From positions 219,854-283,853 of the forward strand of contig NZ_KB899539.1 in the NCBI RefSeq assembly GCF_000378305.1: a stretch of DNA of 64,000 bases, written 5' to 3'. Below the pieces are notes generated by a model that was not told where the DNA came from, did no database searches, and saw only the letters and a program-made list of their open reading frames with translations. The stretch is from Thioalkalivibrio sp. ALJ12. Its GTDB lineage: Bacteria > Pseudomonadota > Gammaproteobacteria > Ectothiorhodospirales > Ectothiorhodospiraceae. Shown in pieces: positions 8,763-17,021 of the stretch (its first letter is position 1; every line of letters starts with the position of its first letter). The translations under genes were made by a program, and so were the position numbers.

Positions 8763-9569
8763 ATGACCGACAAGGACAAGACAGGGAAGCGGCCGACCTG
8801 GTGGGGGCGCTGGTCGTTGCCACAGGGGCGTATCGGACGCTGGTCCGTCGGGCCGCTGGATATCTGGCTCGAACATACCCCGGCGGAATGGCGCCTGGGC
8901 CTGGATCGGCCGCGCGACGCCGCCGATGCGACGCTGGATATCGAGGTACCGACCGACGCCGAGTGGCCCGAGTCGCTCTCCGAGCGTCTGCGCTTCGCCG
9001 GTGCTACCGGCGACACCCAACCGGAACTGCGGATCGCTCTGGCCGACCGTCCGATGGTCAGTCGGCCGGAAAACCCGTTCTACGTGCCGGCTCAGGGCCG
9101 GGTCACGCTGTTTCTGAGTTCGCCCGCCTGGGTCCAGTTCTATCTGGGCGATGCGCGGGCACATGAATTCCCGGTCTATGTGCCTTCGGACACCTGGTTC
9201 GGTCCCAGTACGGTCGAGGGGGAGCTGTGCTACGCCACGCGCACCCAGGCGCGGCTGGCTCTGGAGGATGTCCCGGAGCGTCCGCACCGCGTGGTCACGC
9301 CGCTGACGATCCACAACAAGGCGCTCGATGCGCTGTTCCTGGAGCGCGTGAACCTGCCGGTGCCGCGTCTGCCGGTCTATGCCGATCGCCACAACCGCCT
9401 GTGGACCCCGGCGGTCCGCATGGAGCGCGAGGAAGACAAGGACATGGCGGCGATGAAGATCGATGCCGGGCCGCCCGCTGAGGCCGAGGGGGCCGAGCGG
9501 ATCGCCGAGCCGCGCGAGGTGGGCGGGCGGCATGTGATGGTGCGGGCGTTCAGCGCCCTGTTCCAATAG
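8763..9569 (+). CDS. DUF432 domain protein paired with mscS
   Basis: Protein of 268 residues, without signal peptide or clear membrane segment, matching the DUF432 type (unknown function). WGRWSLPQGRIGRWSVGPL opens the domain and HEFPVYVPSDTWFGPSTVEG lies in the middle. It is followed by an mscS-type channel gene 11 bp downstream, an arrangement that I recall for DUF432 genes elsewhere, which suggests a role with the channel. ATG 8763 gives a natural N-terminus. A GTG at 8718 with AGGAG 9 bp before it is a real alternative that would add 15 residues. Confidence 0.7.
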   Translation: MTDKDKTGKRPTWWGRWSLPQGRIGRWSVGPLDIWLEHTPAEWRLGLDRPRDAADATLDIEVPTDAEWPESLSERLRFAGATGDTQPELRIALADRPMVSRPENPFYVPAQGRVTLFLSSPAWVQFYLGDARAHEFPVYVPSDTWFGPSTVEGELCYATRTQARLALEDVPERPHRVVTPLTIHNKALDALFLERVNLPVPRLPVYADRHNRLWTPAVRMEREEDKDMAAMKIDAGPPAEAEGAERIAEPREVGGRHVMVRAFSALFQ

Positions 9570-9580
9570 GGAAACACTGA
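9567..9580 (+). repeat. Solo end-sequence of the MITE-like element before mscS
   Basis: TAGGGAAACACTGA is identical to 7319-7332, the left end of copy 1, and here lies between the DUF432 stop and the mscS ATG. No rest of the element is present. It may be a scar, a target site, or chance use as a leader (GGGAAA could serve as a ribosome site). Confidence 0.45.
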
Positions 9581-10519
9581 ATGGACGGCTGGATACAAGG
9601 CACCATGGACTTTCTGACCAGCGACGGCTTTCTGGCCGCGCTGCGGGCCTCGCTCTACATCGTCGTCGGGTTGATCGTGGCGCGACTGGTCTCGCGCAAC
9701 CTTACGCGTGCCTTCGGCCGGCATATGGATGCCCAGCAGATCATGCTGATGCGCCGCATCAGCTTCTACGTGATTATCGTCCTGGCGGTTGTGTCCGGGC
9801 TGCGCGAGCTGGGTTTCGATCTCACCGTGCTGCTGGGGGCGGCCGGCATCCTGACGGTCGCGCTGGGCTTTGCCTCGCAGACCTCGGCGTCCAACCTGAT
9901 CTCGGGGCTGTTCCTGATCGGGGAGCGGCCCTTCTCGGTGGGTGACATCATCAAGGTGGGGGACGCGACCGGGGAGGTGCTGTCCATCGACCTGCTGTCG
10001 GTGAAGCTGCGTACCTTCGACAACTTACTGGTGCGGGTTCCGAACGAGAGCCTGGTGAAGTCGCAGATCACCAATATGACGCGCTTCCCGATCCGCCGCC
10101 TGGACATGCAGATCGGGGTGGCCTATCGCACCGACCTGAAGGCGCTGCGCGACATCCTGATGGACGTGGCGGATCGCAATCCGGTCTGTCTGGAGGAACC
10201 CAAACCGCTGTTCATCTTCCTCGAGTACGGGGATTCCGCGCTGAAGATTCAGCTGTCCGTCTGGGCGCGGCGCGAGAAATTCCTGGATCTGCGCAACAGC
10301 ATGCACATGCAGGTGAAGGGCGCTCTGGACGAGGCGGGTATCGAGATCCCGTTCCCGCAGCGCACGCTGAGCCATATCGATGGCGGGCCGATCCCCGTGC
10401 GGCTTATCCAGGACAACCTGAGCGACGAGGAGACGGAGGCCGCCGAGAAGGTTGGGGAAAAAGCCACCGAGCCGGAGGCCGACGCAGGAGCGTCAGAACA
10501 ACTCCCGACCCGTGACTAG
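9581..10519 (+). CDS. mscS: MscS-family mechanosensitive channel
   Basis: Small-conductance mechanosensitive channel of 312 residues in the inner membrane, releasing solutes on hypo-osmotic shock. Three hydrophobic segments precede the pore helix, whose Gly/Ala-rich stretch is GAAGILTVALGFASQTSASN. The beta domain follows with GERPFSVGDIIKVG and VPNESLVKSQITN. The acidic C-terminal tail (from about residue 280) is dispensable-looking. It overlaps the convergent nuclease gene: the palindrome CTAG at 10516-10519 gives the stop codons of both genes. Confidence 0.92.
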   Translation: MDGWIQGTMDFLTSDGFLAALRASLYIVVGLIVARLVSRNLTRAFGRHMDAQQIMLMRRISFYVIIVLAVVSGLRELGFDLTVLLGAAGILTVALGFASQTSASNLISGLFLIGERPFSVGDIIKVGDATGEVLSIDLLSVKLRTFDNLLVRVPNESLVKSQITNMTRFPIRRLDMQIGVAYRTDLKALRDILMDVADRNPVCLEEPKPLFIFLEYGDSALKIQLSVWARREKFLDLRNSMHMQVKGALDEAGIEIPFPQRTLSHIDGGPIPVRLIQDNLSDEETEAAEKVGEKATEPEADAGASEQLPTRD

Positions 10520-12180
10520 TCGACCCGCAGGTCCAGCCAGACGGGGTCGTGGTCGGAGGCGCGCCATGGCCCGTCGACGGGCTGGCTCCCGTCAAATCCC
10601 AGAAAGGCCGGTTCGTCGGCGTTGATCGCCCAGGAGCCGGCGTCCCCGACGTGTTCAGCGATTCCCCCGGGGCCGAGCAAGTAGTCCAGTTGCCCGGACT
10701 GGCCGCGAAAGACATAGCTGTAGGCCCGGTCAGGCTCGGTATGGACCAGATCCCGTTTCCCCGCCTCGCGTAGCACACGGAGCGGGTCTTCCGCGGCGTA
10801 GGCGTTCAGGTCGCCGGCAATGATCACGGGCAGCCCGTCGCGACGCTCCTGTTTGATCCACTGTGCCAGGCGTTCGGCCTGGGCCGTGCGCCGCTCGTTC
10901 CAGCAGCCCTGGCCGTGATCGACGTCACCGCTGGACGGACATCCGGATTTGGCCTTGAAGTGCACCGCCACGACTCCGAACAGGGGTTCACCTTCCGGTG
11001 TGCCGAACCATGCAAGCAGCGGTGGACGGTGATGCACACGGTCTTCGTCGGCGACGACTTCCAGTAATTTCAGCCGATCGGGGCGGTAGGTTATGCCCAC
11101 CTTGATCGCGTCTGTCCCCGGCGCGGGATGCCGTACCGCCTCGTAGGTGAGGTCGCCGTGCTGATTCAGGCGCTCGATCAGGCGTTCGCGGGCGACGGGG
11201 CGGTTTTCCAGTTCGATGGCCGCAATCAGGTCGGCGTTCAGAGGGAGCAGGGCGGCATTCAGCTTGGCCTCCTGCCGCTGGCGTGCGGCGCGATTGGCCG
11301 CGCCACGCTCGCCCAGCGTGACAAAGTCATTCTCCATGTTGGCAGTAACGATGCGCAGTGCACCGCCTGTCGCCGGGTTCGGCGCCTCGGGTCGGGTGCC
11401 CCCCTCCCACTCAGGCGTTTCGGTCGGATGCAGGCGGTGGGCATCGAAGGCGTGGGTCAGGATGCCGGTCAGGCCCGTGACCTGGCTGCCGACGCGCCGC
11501 GTCCCCTGGTCGTCGAGATAGGGGATGGGGTCCGGACGGGCGCGGTAGCTGCCATCGTCCAGCACGATGCGGCGTTCGGCATGGTCGTGGTCGTCGAACG
11601 CGCCCGTTTGTCCCGGGTGCCACAGGCGCCCGCCGGCGGAGAGTTTCAGGTTGCCGTAGCGCTCGAGTTCATGGTGGCCCGATACGGTCAGCGTCTGATC
11701 AAAGCGCACGCGCACGTCCTCGAAGTCAGACAGTCGTTCGGCGTCGCGCGGGAGCTCGAGTGTCACCGGCTCGGGCAGCCGACCGTTTCCGCAGGTCTCG
11801 ATGCCGTCGATGCGGGCGAGCTGGGGACGGCCGTGGTGATGGCCAAAGCGGCCCTGTACGCGCAACCGATCACCCGGCGTAACCGGCTCTTGGCGCGGGG
11901 CATAGACGAACAGCCCGGTTGGCCTGTCGGACTCGTCGTTCTGCAGGTAGAAGCCGCCCAGTTGATCGTCGCCCATGAAGACGCCGGTCACGATGCCCTC
12001 CAGAACGACGGAGGCGTCGTCCGCCGGAGGTTCGGCCAGCAGTTCGTCGGTCGTGAGGCTGGCTCTGTCGGACGGGCAGGCGGGTGCCAGCGCAAGCGCA
12101 GGCGGTGCGGCAAGCGCAAGGGCCACAAGCAGCGGGGTTGCGGCCGATAGCGGTCGGCGGGAGGTCACGTGCCGATCCAT
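10516..12180 (-). CDS. ExeM/NucH-type extracellular endonuclease (endonuclease/exonuclease/phosphatase fold)
   Basis: Secreted nuclease of 554 residues. A signal peptide covers about residues 1-32 (hydrophobic LLVALALAAPPALA). An OB-fold domain of the YhcR type follows (VVLEGIVTGVF, GGFYLQNDE). The catalytic EEP domain starts near residue 275 with LRIVTANMENDF; it contains AAIELENR, VVAVHFKAKSG, IIAGDLNAY (catalytic Asp/Asn) and SDHDPVWLDL with the terminal catalytic His. Related Shewanella ExeM degrades extracellular DNA in biofilms. No lamin-tail or C-terminal anchor is seen. Gene end is shared with mscS; start lies 24 bp after the end of nsrR, so it may be co-transcribed with nsrR. Confidence 0.87.
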   Translation of the reverse strand: MDRHVTSRRPLSAATPLLVALALAAPPALALAPACPSDRASLTTDELLAEPPADDASVVLEGIVTGVFMGDDQLGGFYLQNDESDRPTGLFVYAPRQEPVTPGDRLRVQGRFGHHHGRPQLARIDGIETCGNGRLPEPVTLELPRDAERLSDFEDVRVRFDQTLTVSGHHELERYGNLKLSAGGRLWHPGQTGAFDDHDHAERRIVLDDGSYRARPDPIPYLDDQGTRRVGSQVTGLTGILTHAFDAHRLHPTETPEWEGGTRPEAPNPATGGALRIVTANMENDFVTLGERGAANRAARQRQEAKLNAALLPLNADLIAAIELENRPVARERLIERLNQHGDLTYEAVRHPAPGTDAIKVGITYRPDRLKLLEVVADEDRVHHRPPLLAWFGTPEGEPLFGVVAVHFKAKSGCPSSGDVDHGQGCWNERRTAQAERLAQWIKQERRDGLPVIIAGDLNAYAAEDPLRVLREAGKRDLVHTEPDRAYSYVFRGQSGQLDYLLGPGGIAEHVGDAGSWAINADEPAFLGFDGSQPVDGPWRASDHDPVWLDLRVD

Positions 12181-12204
12181 GGCGGCGTCCTCGGGGCAGT
12201 GGGG

Positions 12205-12636
12205 TCAGGCGCTATAGCGTAGCAGGGACCGCAGGTGCTCGGGTGACTGGGTGACATCGCGCACCGTGTATTGATCGAGCACCGCGAGGAAGGCATCGCG
12301 GGCGTCGTCCAGTACCCCGCGCAGCTGGCAGCCGGGCAGGATCGGGCACATCGGGCTCTCGCAATCGACGACCTTGAGGTTGGGCTCCATGTCGCGTACG
12401 ACGGCCCCGATATTGATCGACTCGGGTGCGCGAGCGAGCGAGATGCCGCCGCCCTTGCCACGGCGGGTGATCAGATACCCCTTCTGGCCCAGCTGGTGAA
12501 CGATCTTGACCAGGTGGTTGCGCGGAATGCCGAAGCGTTCGGAGATCTCGGTGACGGTGACGCGCTGGTCGTCGGGCTGGACCGTGAGGTACATCAGGAC
12601 GCGCAGGGAGAAATCAGTGAAGCGAGTTAGTTGCAT
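12205..12636 (-). CDS. nsrR: NO-sensing Rrf2-family repressor NsrR
   Basis: Rrf2-family regulator of 143 residues. The N-terminal winged helix starts MQLTRFTDFSLRVLMYL, close to E. coli NsrR, with recognition helix region GIPRNHLVKIVHQL and wing GKGGGISLA. Three cysteines at 92, 97 and 103 bind the Fe-S cluster that senses nitric oxide; their place in the chain and the start MQLTxFTD favour NsrR over IscR. No NO-detoxification gene is next to it; its targets must be elsewhere. Confidence 0.88.
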   Translation of the reverse strand: MQLTRFTDFSLRVLMYLTVQPDDQRVTVTEISERFGIPRNHLVKIVHQLGQKGYLITRRGKGGGISLARAPESINIGAVVRDMEPNLKVVDCESPMCPILPGCQLRGVLDDARDAFLAVLDQYTVRDVTQSPEHLRSLLRYSA

Positions 12637-12856
12637 GGGGTGACTCGTTGGCGGTTTGCAGGCCAGATCGGCGCTCGCCAGGTCCCGTACGTTCTCGCGG
12701 GTCGCACGGGTTCGGTTGGTCGGCTGCCAAATATACGGCTATGTGAATGTATAACGGCAAGATAAGGGTGTACTGGCGCAAAAACAAGTACGTTGGGTAT
12801 ATGAAAGCGAGTGCCGGGGCGCGAACCCGGTAACACCGTTTCCCGGGCCGTTTCCG

Positions 12857-12862
12857 TATACT
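12857..12862 (+). promoter_or_regulatory. Candidate -10 element of uppP
   Basis: TATACT at 12857-12862, 32 bp before the uppP ATG. No convincing -35 at 16-18 bp. The rest of the 258-bp gap between nsrR and uppP is AT-richer than its surroundings around 12730-12810 and presumably also holds the nsrR promoter. Confidence 0.35.
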
Positions 12863-12894
12863 GCGCCCGCCTTTGGGACAAAACCGGAATCGGA

Positions 12895-13776
12895 ATGACA
12901 GTTTGGGTTGCCACCCTGCTCGGCGTCGTGCAGGGCATCTTCATGTTCTTGCCGGTCAGTTCGACCGCGCACCTGGTGCTCACCCAGCACTGGCTGATTC
13001 TCAGTGGCGAGCCGCTGCCGCCGCCGGAAAGCCCGGAGATGATCCTGTTCGATCTGGTTGTGCATGTCGGCACGCTGGTATCGATTATCTACGTATTCCG
13101 CCAGAGTCTTTGGCGCCTGAGCGGCGGGATCGCCCGCGAGAGCTGGCAATGGGCGTCGGCCGGTGGCAGCGCGGGCCGAGAGATGCTGTTCCTGCGCCTC
13201 GCGCTGCTCTGCGGCTTGTCGGTTTTCGCCACCGCCGCAATCGGCTTTACGCTGAAGGCGAGCTTTGAGCACGTGTTCGCCAATCCGACGCTGATCGCCG
13301 GCACCCTCACGCTGACGGGCATCCTGCTGTGGTGGACGGATCGCCTGAGCCGACGTCCGCTGGGGCTGCGCAAGCTGGGGCCGAAGATCGCCACGGTGAT
13401 TGGCGTGGCCCAGGGCTTTGCGCTGGTCCCCGGGCTGAGCCGCAGCGGGATGACCATCACCTTCGCGCTGTTCTCGGGCCTCAAGCGGCGCTGGGCAGCC
13501 GAATACAGCTTTTTCCTTGCAATCCCGACGATCCTGGCGGCCACCGCCGTTCAGTCGCTGGATGTCTGGACGAATGGCAATGGGCTGGGGGATCTGACCT
13601 GGACGCCGCTGATCGTCGGGTTCGTGGTCTCCGCGGTGGTCGGGGTGGTCTCCCTCAAGATGGTGCTGTTCTTCCTCTATCGCGCGCGCCTGAAGGTCTT
13701 TTCCTTCTATGTCTGGGCGCTGGCGGCCCTGGTGCTGTTCGGCTTCCTCGACGTGGACATCATGTACGGCCACTGA
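12895..13776 (+). CDS. uppP: Undecaprenyl-diphosphatase UppP (BacA)
   Basis: Recycles undecaprenyl diphosphate to the monophosphate lipid carrier for cell-wall synthesis; inner membrane. The 293 residues have about eight hydrophobic segments. Signature regions are LGVVQGIFMFLPVSSTAHL at the N-terminus (family QGxxEFLPVSSxxHL; here Met replaces the usual Glu) and VIGVAQGFALVPGLSRSGMT in the second half (PGxSRSG with the catalytic-site Ser/Arg). The ATG at 12895 follows a GGAATCGGA stretch and matches family starts. The first-motif Glu to Met change removes a residue considered important in BacA and deserves a check. Confidence 0.88.
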   Translation: MTVWVATLLGVVQGIFMFLPVSSTAHLVLTQHWLILSGEPLPPPESPEMILFDLVVHVGTLVSIIYVFRQSLWRLSGGIARESWQWASAGGSAGREMLFLRLALLCGLSVFATAAIGFTLKASFEHVFANPTLIAGTLTLTGILLWWTDRLSRRPLGLRKLGPKIATVIGVAQGFALVPGLSRSGMTITFALFSGLKRRWAAEYSFFLAIPTILAATAVQSLDVWTNGNGLGDLTWTPLIVGFVVSAVVGVVSLKMVLFFLYRARLKVFSFYVWALAALVLFGFLDVDIMYGH

Positions 13777-13791
13777 TGGTCGTCGGGCGCA

Positions 13792-16314
13792 TCACTCGGG
13801 GCCGCGCAGGACCCCGAGTGGCGCCTGGCGCAGTACGCTGCGCGTCCCCAGCCATCCGGCCAGCGCGATCCCCAGGGTCCCGCCGACGATCCCGAAGACG
13901 AAGGTCATCGGATTGATCCGGTAGTCGAACTCGAACACCTGCCAGGCCAGCAGGGCCCCCACCGCGGTGGCGATGATGGCTGCCAGCAGACCCGCCAGAA
14001 AACCCAGGCTGCCGAACTCGGCCAGCAGTGCCCGTCGGATGTGGTGCCGCCGCGCCCCCAGCGTGCGCAGCAGTGCGGTCTCGCGGCGGCGGACGTCGCG
14101 CGTGGCCTGTACCGCCGCAAACAGCACGGTCAGGCCCGCGACCAGGGTAAACAGAAAGACGTACTCGACCGCGCGGGTGGCCTGGTCCATCACGTCGCGG
14201 ACCTGCTCGATGATCGCGCCGACGTCGATCGCGGAGACGGCCGGGAATTCGCGCAGCCAGCGGTTCTGCTCCGCTCCCATACCTTCCGGCACATGCAGCG
14301 CGGTGATATAGGTGCGCGGCTGCTCGCCCAGCAGGGCGGGCGGGCCGATCACAAAGAAATTGACCCGGAAGCTGTCCCAGTCGACCTCGCGTACGTTGGC
14401 GATGACCCCGCGCACGGGTTGCCCGCCCACCCGGAAGGTCAGGCTGTCGCCGATCTCCAGTCCAAAGCGTTCCATCAGCCCGGCCTCGACGGACCAGGCA
14501 CCGTCGGCCGCCTCGCCGGTCGGCCCGTGGTGGAACCAGTGGCCCTCCGTCACGCGGTTGTGCTCCGGCGGTTCCTCCGCGTAGGAGAGGTTGAACTCGC
14601 GATCCACCAGGCGCCGGGTCTGGTCGTCGTCAAAGTCATCGGGCTGGACCGGCTGGTCGTTGATCGCGATCAGGCGTCCGCGAATCATCGGGTCCATCTG
14701 CGGGCGTTCGAGCCCGGAGGCCTCGATCCGGTCGGCGAACGCCTCTTCCTGTCCGGGCTGGATATTGACGAAGAACTGGTTTGGTGCATCGGCGGGGATG
14801 CTGGCATCCCAGGCCGAGAGCAGGTCCACACGCACAATCGCCAGCAGCAATAGCGCAAGGATGCCGATGCTGAAGGCAACCAGTTGCACGGCGCTCAGCC
14901 CGCCGCGGCGGGAGAGGTTGGCCAGACCAAAGCGCATGGCCATGCCCCCGTGATTGCGCAGCGGGCGCAGGGCCAGCACCAGCAGCAGGCCCAGTGCGCC
15001 GAGTACGACCAGGGCGCCCGCGGTCCCCAGCAGGACCCAGGCGGCCAGGCGCGGGTCGGCCGCCTGCCAGTACAACAGCGCACCGAAGGCCAGAAGGGCC
15101 AGCAGCCCCGACAGCCAGACGGAGGCGGGCGGGAGCCCCAGATCACGGCGCAGTACGCGCAGGGGGGACACCTGGCCGATGCGCAGCAACGCGGGCAGGG
15201 CGAAGCCGATCGCGGTAATCAGGCCCACACCGAGGCCCGCCGCTACTGGGCGTAACCCTGGCGGCGGCAGGTCGCCCGCCAGCCACTCACCGAGCAGCGC
15301 GGAGAGCACGAACTGCGCCGCGAACCCAATGACCAGGCCCAGTGCACTGGCCAGCAGCGCAATGATCAGGACGTGGCCAAAATAAAGCCTGAGTACATGG
15401 CGTCCGCTGGCCCCCAGCGCGCGCATGACCGCGGCGGCGTCCGCACGGCGCTGGGCAAAATGATGGGCGGCCACCGCGATCGCCGCGCCGGCCAGCAGGA
15501 CCGCCATCAGAGAGGCCAGCCCGAGGAAGCGCTCGGCTCGCTCGATCGCGACCTGCAACTGCGGATTGGCGTCGTCCAGCCCGCGCAGTCGCTGGCCCGG
15601 CTCCAGGCGCTCCTCGATCCAGTCGCGGTAGCTTTCGATCGGGGCCGCCGGGCCGGTCACGAAGAGCTCGTAGCGCACGCGGCTGCCGGGTCCGATCAGG
15701 CCGCTGACCTCGAGATCCTCATAGGCGAGCATCAGCCGGGGTGCGATATCCAGCAGGGCGCTGCCGCGGTCCGGCTCCCGCGTGATCTCGCCGGCCACTT
15801 GCAGTTCCAGTTCGCCGACCTCGACGGTATCGCCGACCTCCAGTTCCAGCGCCTGCAGCAGGGCGCCCTCCAGCCAGGCCGTACCGGGTTCCGGTCCCTG
15901 GGTGCGTACCTCGGGGTCCGCGTCCGGGTCGGTTCGTACGAGGGCCTCGCCCAGCAGGGGCCAGTCACGATCCACCGCGCGCAGCGCGGACAGGCGGGAG
16001 TCGTCCTCGGGGGTGAACAGCACGCTGGGCAGGGCCGCGGTGCGGGCGGTCTGCAGGCCTCGACGTTCGGCCTCCGCGAGCCAGTCCTCCGGGATCGGCT
16101 GGTCGCCGACCACGGCCATGTCACCGCCCAGCAGCAGGGTCGCCTGCTGCGCCATGCCGCGATCCACCCGATCAGTGAAGAACCCGACCGCCGCGACCGC
16201 CGCCACCGCGACGACCAGGGCTGCGGCGAGCACACGCAGTTCGGCACTGCGCCATTCGCGCCAGGTGCCACGAATCCATTCGCGCGGACCGCCGCGCCTA
16301 GAAAGCCAGGTCAT
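13792..16314 (-). CDS. ybbP: FtsX-type ABC transporter permease (YbbP-like)
   Basis: Large permease of 840 residues with a single N-terminal helix, a big periplasmic domain, blocks of membrane helices near residues 265-385, 405-470 and 485-515, a second periplasmic domain, and three C-terminal helices (about 710-830), the FtsX/MacB-like double layout of YbbP. Two FtsX repeats are recognisable (VMRALGASGRHVLRLY and ALLRTLGARRHHIRRALLAE). Start at 16314 overlaps the ATPase stop by ATGA, so translation is coupled. The exporter substrate is unknown; in E. coli the ybbAP-tesA arrangement is the same. Confidence 0.88.
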   Translation of the reverse strand: MTWLSRRGGPREWIRGTWREWRSAELRVLAAALVVAVAAVAAVGFFTDRVDRGMAQQATLLLGGDMAVVGDQPIPEDWLAEAERRGLQTARTAALPSVLFTPEDDSRLSALRAVDRDWPLLGEALVRTDPDADPEVRTQGPEPGTAWLEGALLQALELEVGDTVEVGELELQVAGEITREPDRGSALLDIAPRLMLAYEDLEVSGLIGPGSRVRYELFVTGPAAPIESYRDWIEERLEPGQRLRGLDDANPQLQVAIERAERFLGLASLMAVLLAGAAIAVAAHHFAQRRADAAAVMRALGASGRHVLRLYFGHVLIIALLASALGLVIGFAAQFVLSALLGEWLAGDLPPPGLRPVAAGLGVGLITAIGFALPALLRIGQVSPLRVLRRDLGLPPASVWLSGLLALLAFGALLYWQAADPRLAAWVLLGTAGALVVLGALGLLLVLALRPLRNHGGMAMRFGLANLSRRGGLSAVQLVAFSIGILALLLLAIVRVDLLSAWDASIPADAPNQFFVNIQPGQEEAFADRIEASGLERPQMDPMIRGRLIAINDQPVQPDDFDDDQTRRLVDREFNLSYAEEPPEHNRVTEGHWFHHGPTGEAADGAWSVEAGLMERFGLEIGDSLTFRVGGQPVRGVIANVREVDWDSFRVNFFVIGPPALLGEQPRTYITALHVPEGMGAEQNRWLREFPAVSAIDVGAIIEQVRDVMDQATRAVEYVFLFTLVAGLTVLFAAVQATRDVRRRETALLRTLGARRHHIRRALLAEFGSLGFLAGLLAAIIATAVGALLAWQVFEFDYRINPMTFVFGIVGGTLGIALAGWLGTRSVLRQAPLGVLRGPE

Positions 16315-17021
16315 GCCAGCACGCCGTCCTCGATATGAAGGATGCGATCGCATTGCTGCGCGAGATCGGCGTCGTGTGTCACCAGGATCAGCGCCGTGCG
16401 CTGGCCCTGGTCATCCGGTTGGAGGGCCAGGCTGAACAGCAGTTCGATGATGCGGCTGCCGGTCTGGCCGTCGAGATTGCCGGTGGGCTCGTCCGCAAAC
16501 AACACGGCCGGGCGATCCACAATCGCGCGGGCGATGGCGACCCGCTGCTGCTCGCCTCCCGAGAGCTGGTGCGGGTAGTGGGCTTCGCGCTCGCTGAGCC
16601 CGACGCGCTTCAGCGCGTCGCGGGCCCAGCCGGAGATCTCGGTTTGCGAGCGCGCCTCGTGCTCGGGGTTAAGCTCCAGCGGCAGCAGCACGTTTTCAAA
16701 GGCCGTCAGTGCCGGGAGGAGCTGGAAAGACTGGAACACGAAGCCGACGCGCCCGGCGCGCAGGGCTGCCCGGCCATCTTCGTCCAGCTCACTGATCGTT
16801 TGGCCGAGCAAGCGAACTTCTCCGGCACTTGGGGCGTCCAGACCTGCAAGAAGTCCGAGCAATGTGGACTTGCCGGAGCCGGAGGCGCCGAGGATCGCGA
16901 CCGTCTCGCCGGCGTGCACCGCGAGCGAGACTCCGCGCAGAATATCCAGTACACCGCTGGGGCCGGCGATCCGCTGTTGCAGGTCGCGGGCTTCCAGAAC
17001 CGAAGATGAGGATGCATCCAT
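16311..17021 (-). CDS. ybbA: ABC transporter ATPase (YbbA-like)
   Basis: ATPase of 236 residues of the LolD/MacB class partnered with the downstream permease. Walker A is GASGSGKST at 45-53, the Q-loop GFVFQSFQLLPAL follows, signature LSGGEQQRVAIARA lies near 148-160, and Walker B VLFADEPTGNLD and the switch His (LVTHD) are intact. Start codon overlaps that of the divergent tesA: the palindrome CATG at 17019-17022 gives both ATGs. Confidence 0.93.
   Translation of the reverse strand: MDASSSSVLEARDLQQRIAGPSGVLDILRGVSLAVHAGETVAILGASGSGKSTLLGLLAGLDAPSAGEVRLLGQTISELDEDGRAALRAGRVGFVFQSFQLLPALTAFENVLLPLELNPEHEARSQTEISGWARDALKRVGLSEREAHYPHQLSGGEQQRVAIARAIVDRPAVLFADEPTGNLDGQTGSRIIELLFSLALQPDDQGQRTALILVTHDADLAQQCDRILHIEDGVLA

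Noticed and set aside
12637-12894. NsrR operator in the nsrR-uppP gap
   Set aside because: AT-rich half sites near 12730-12760 do not form a convincing match to the known AAGATG-type inverted motif.
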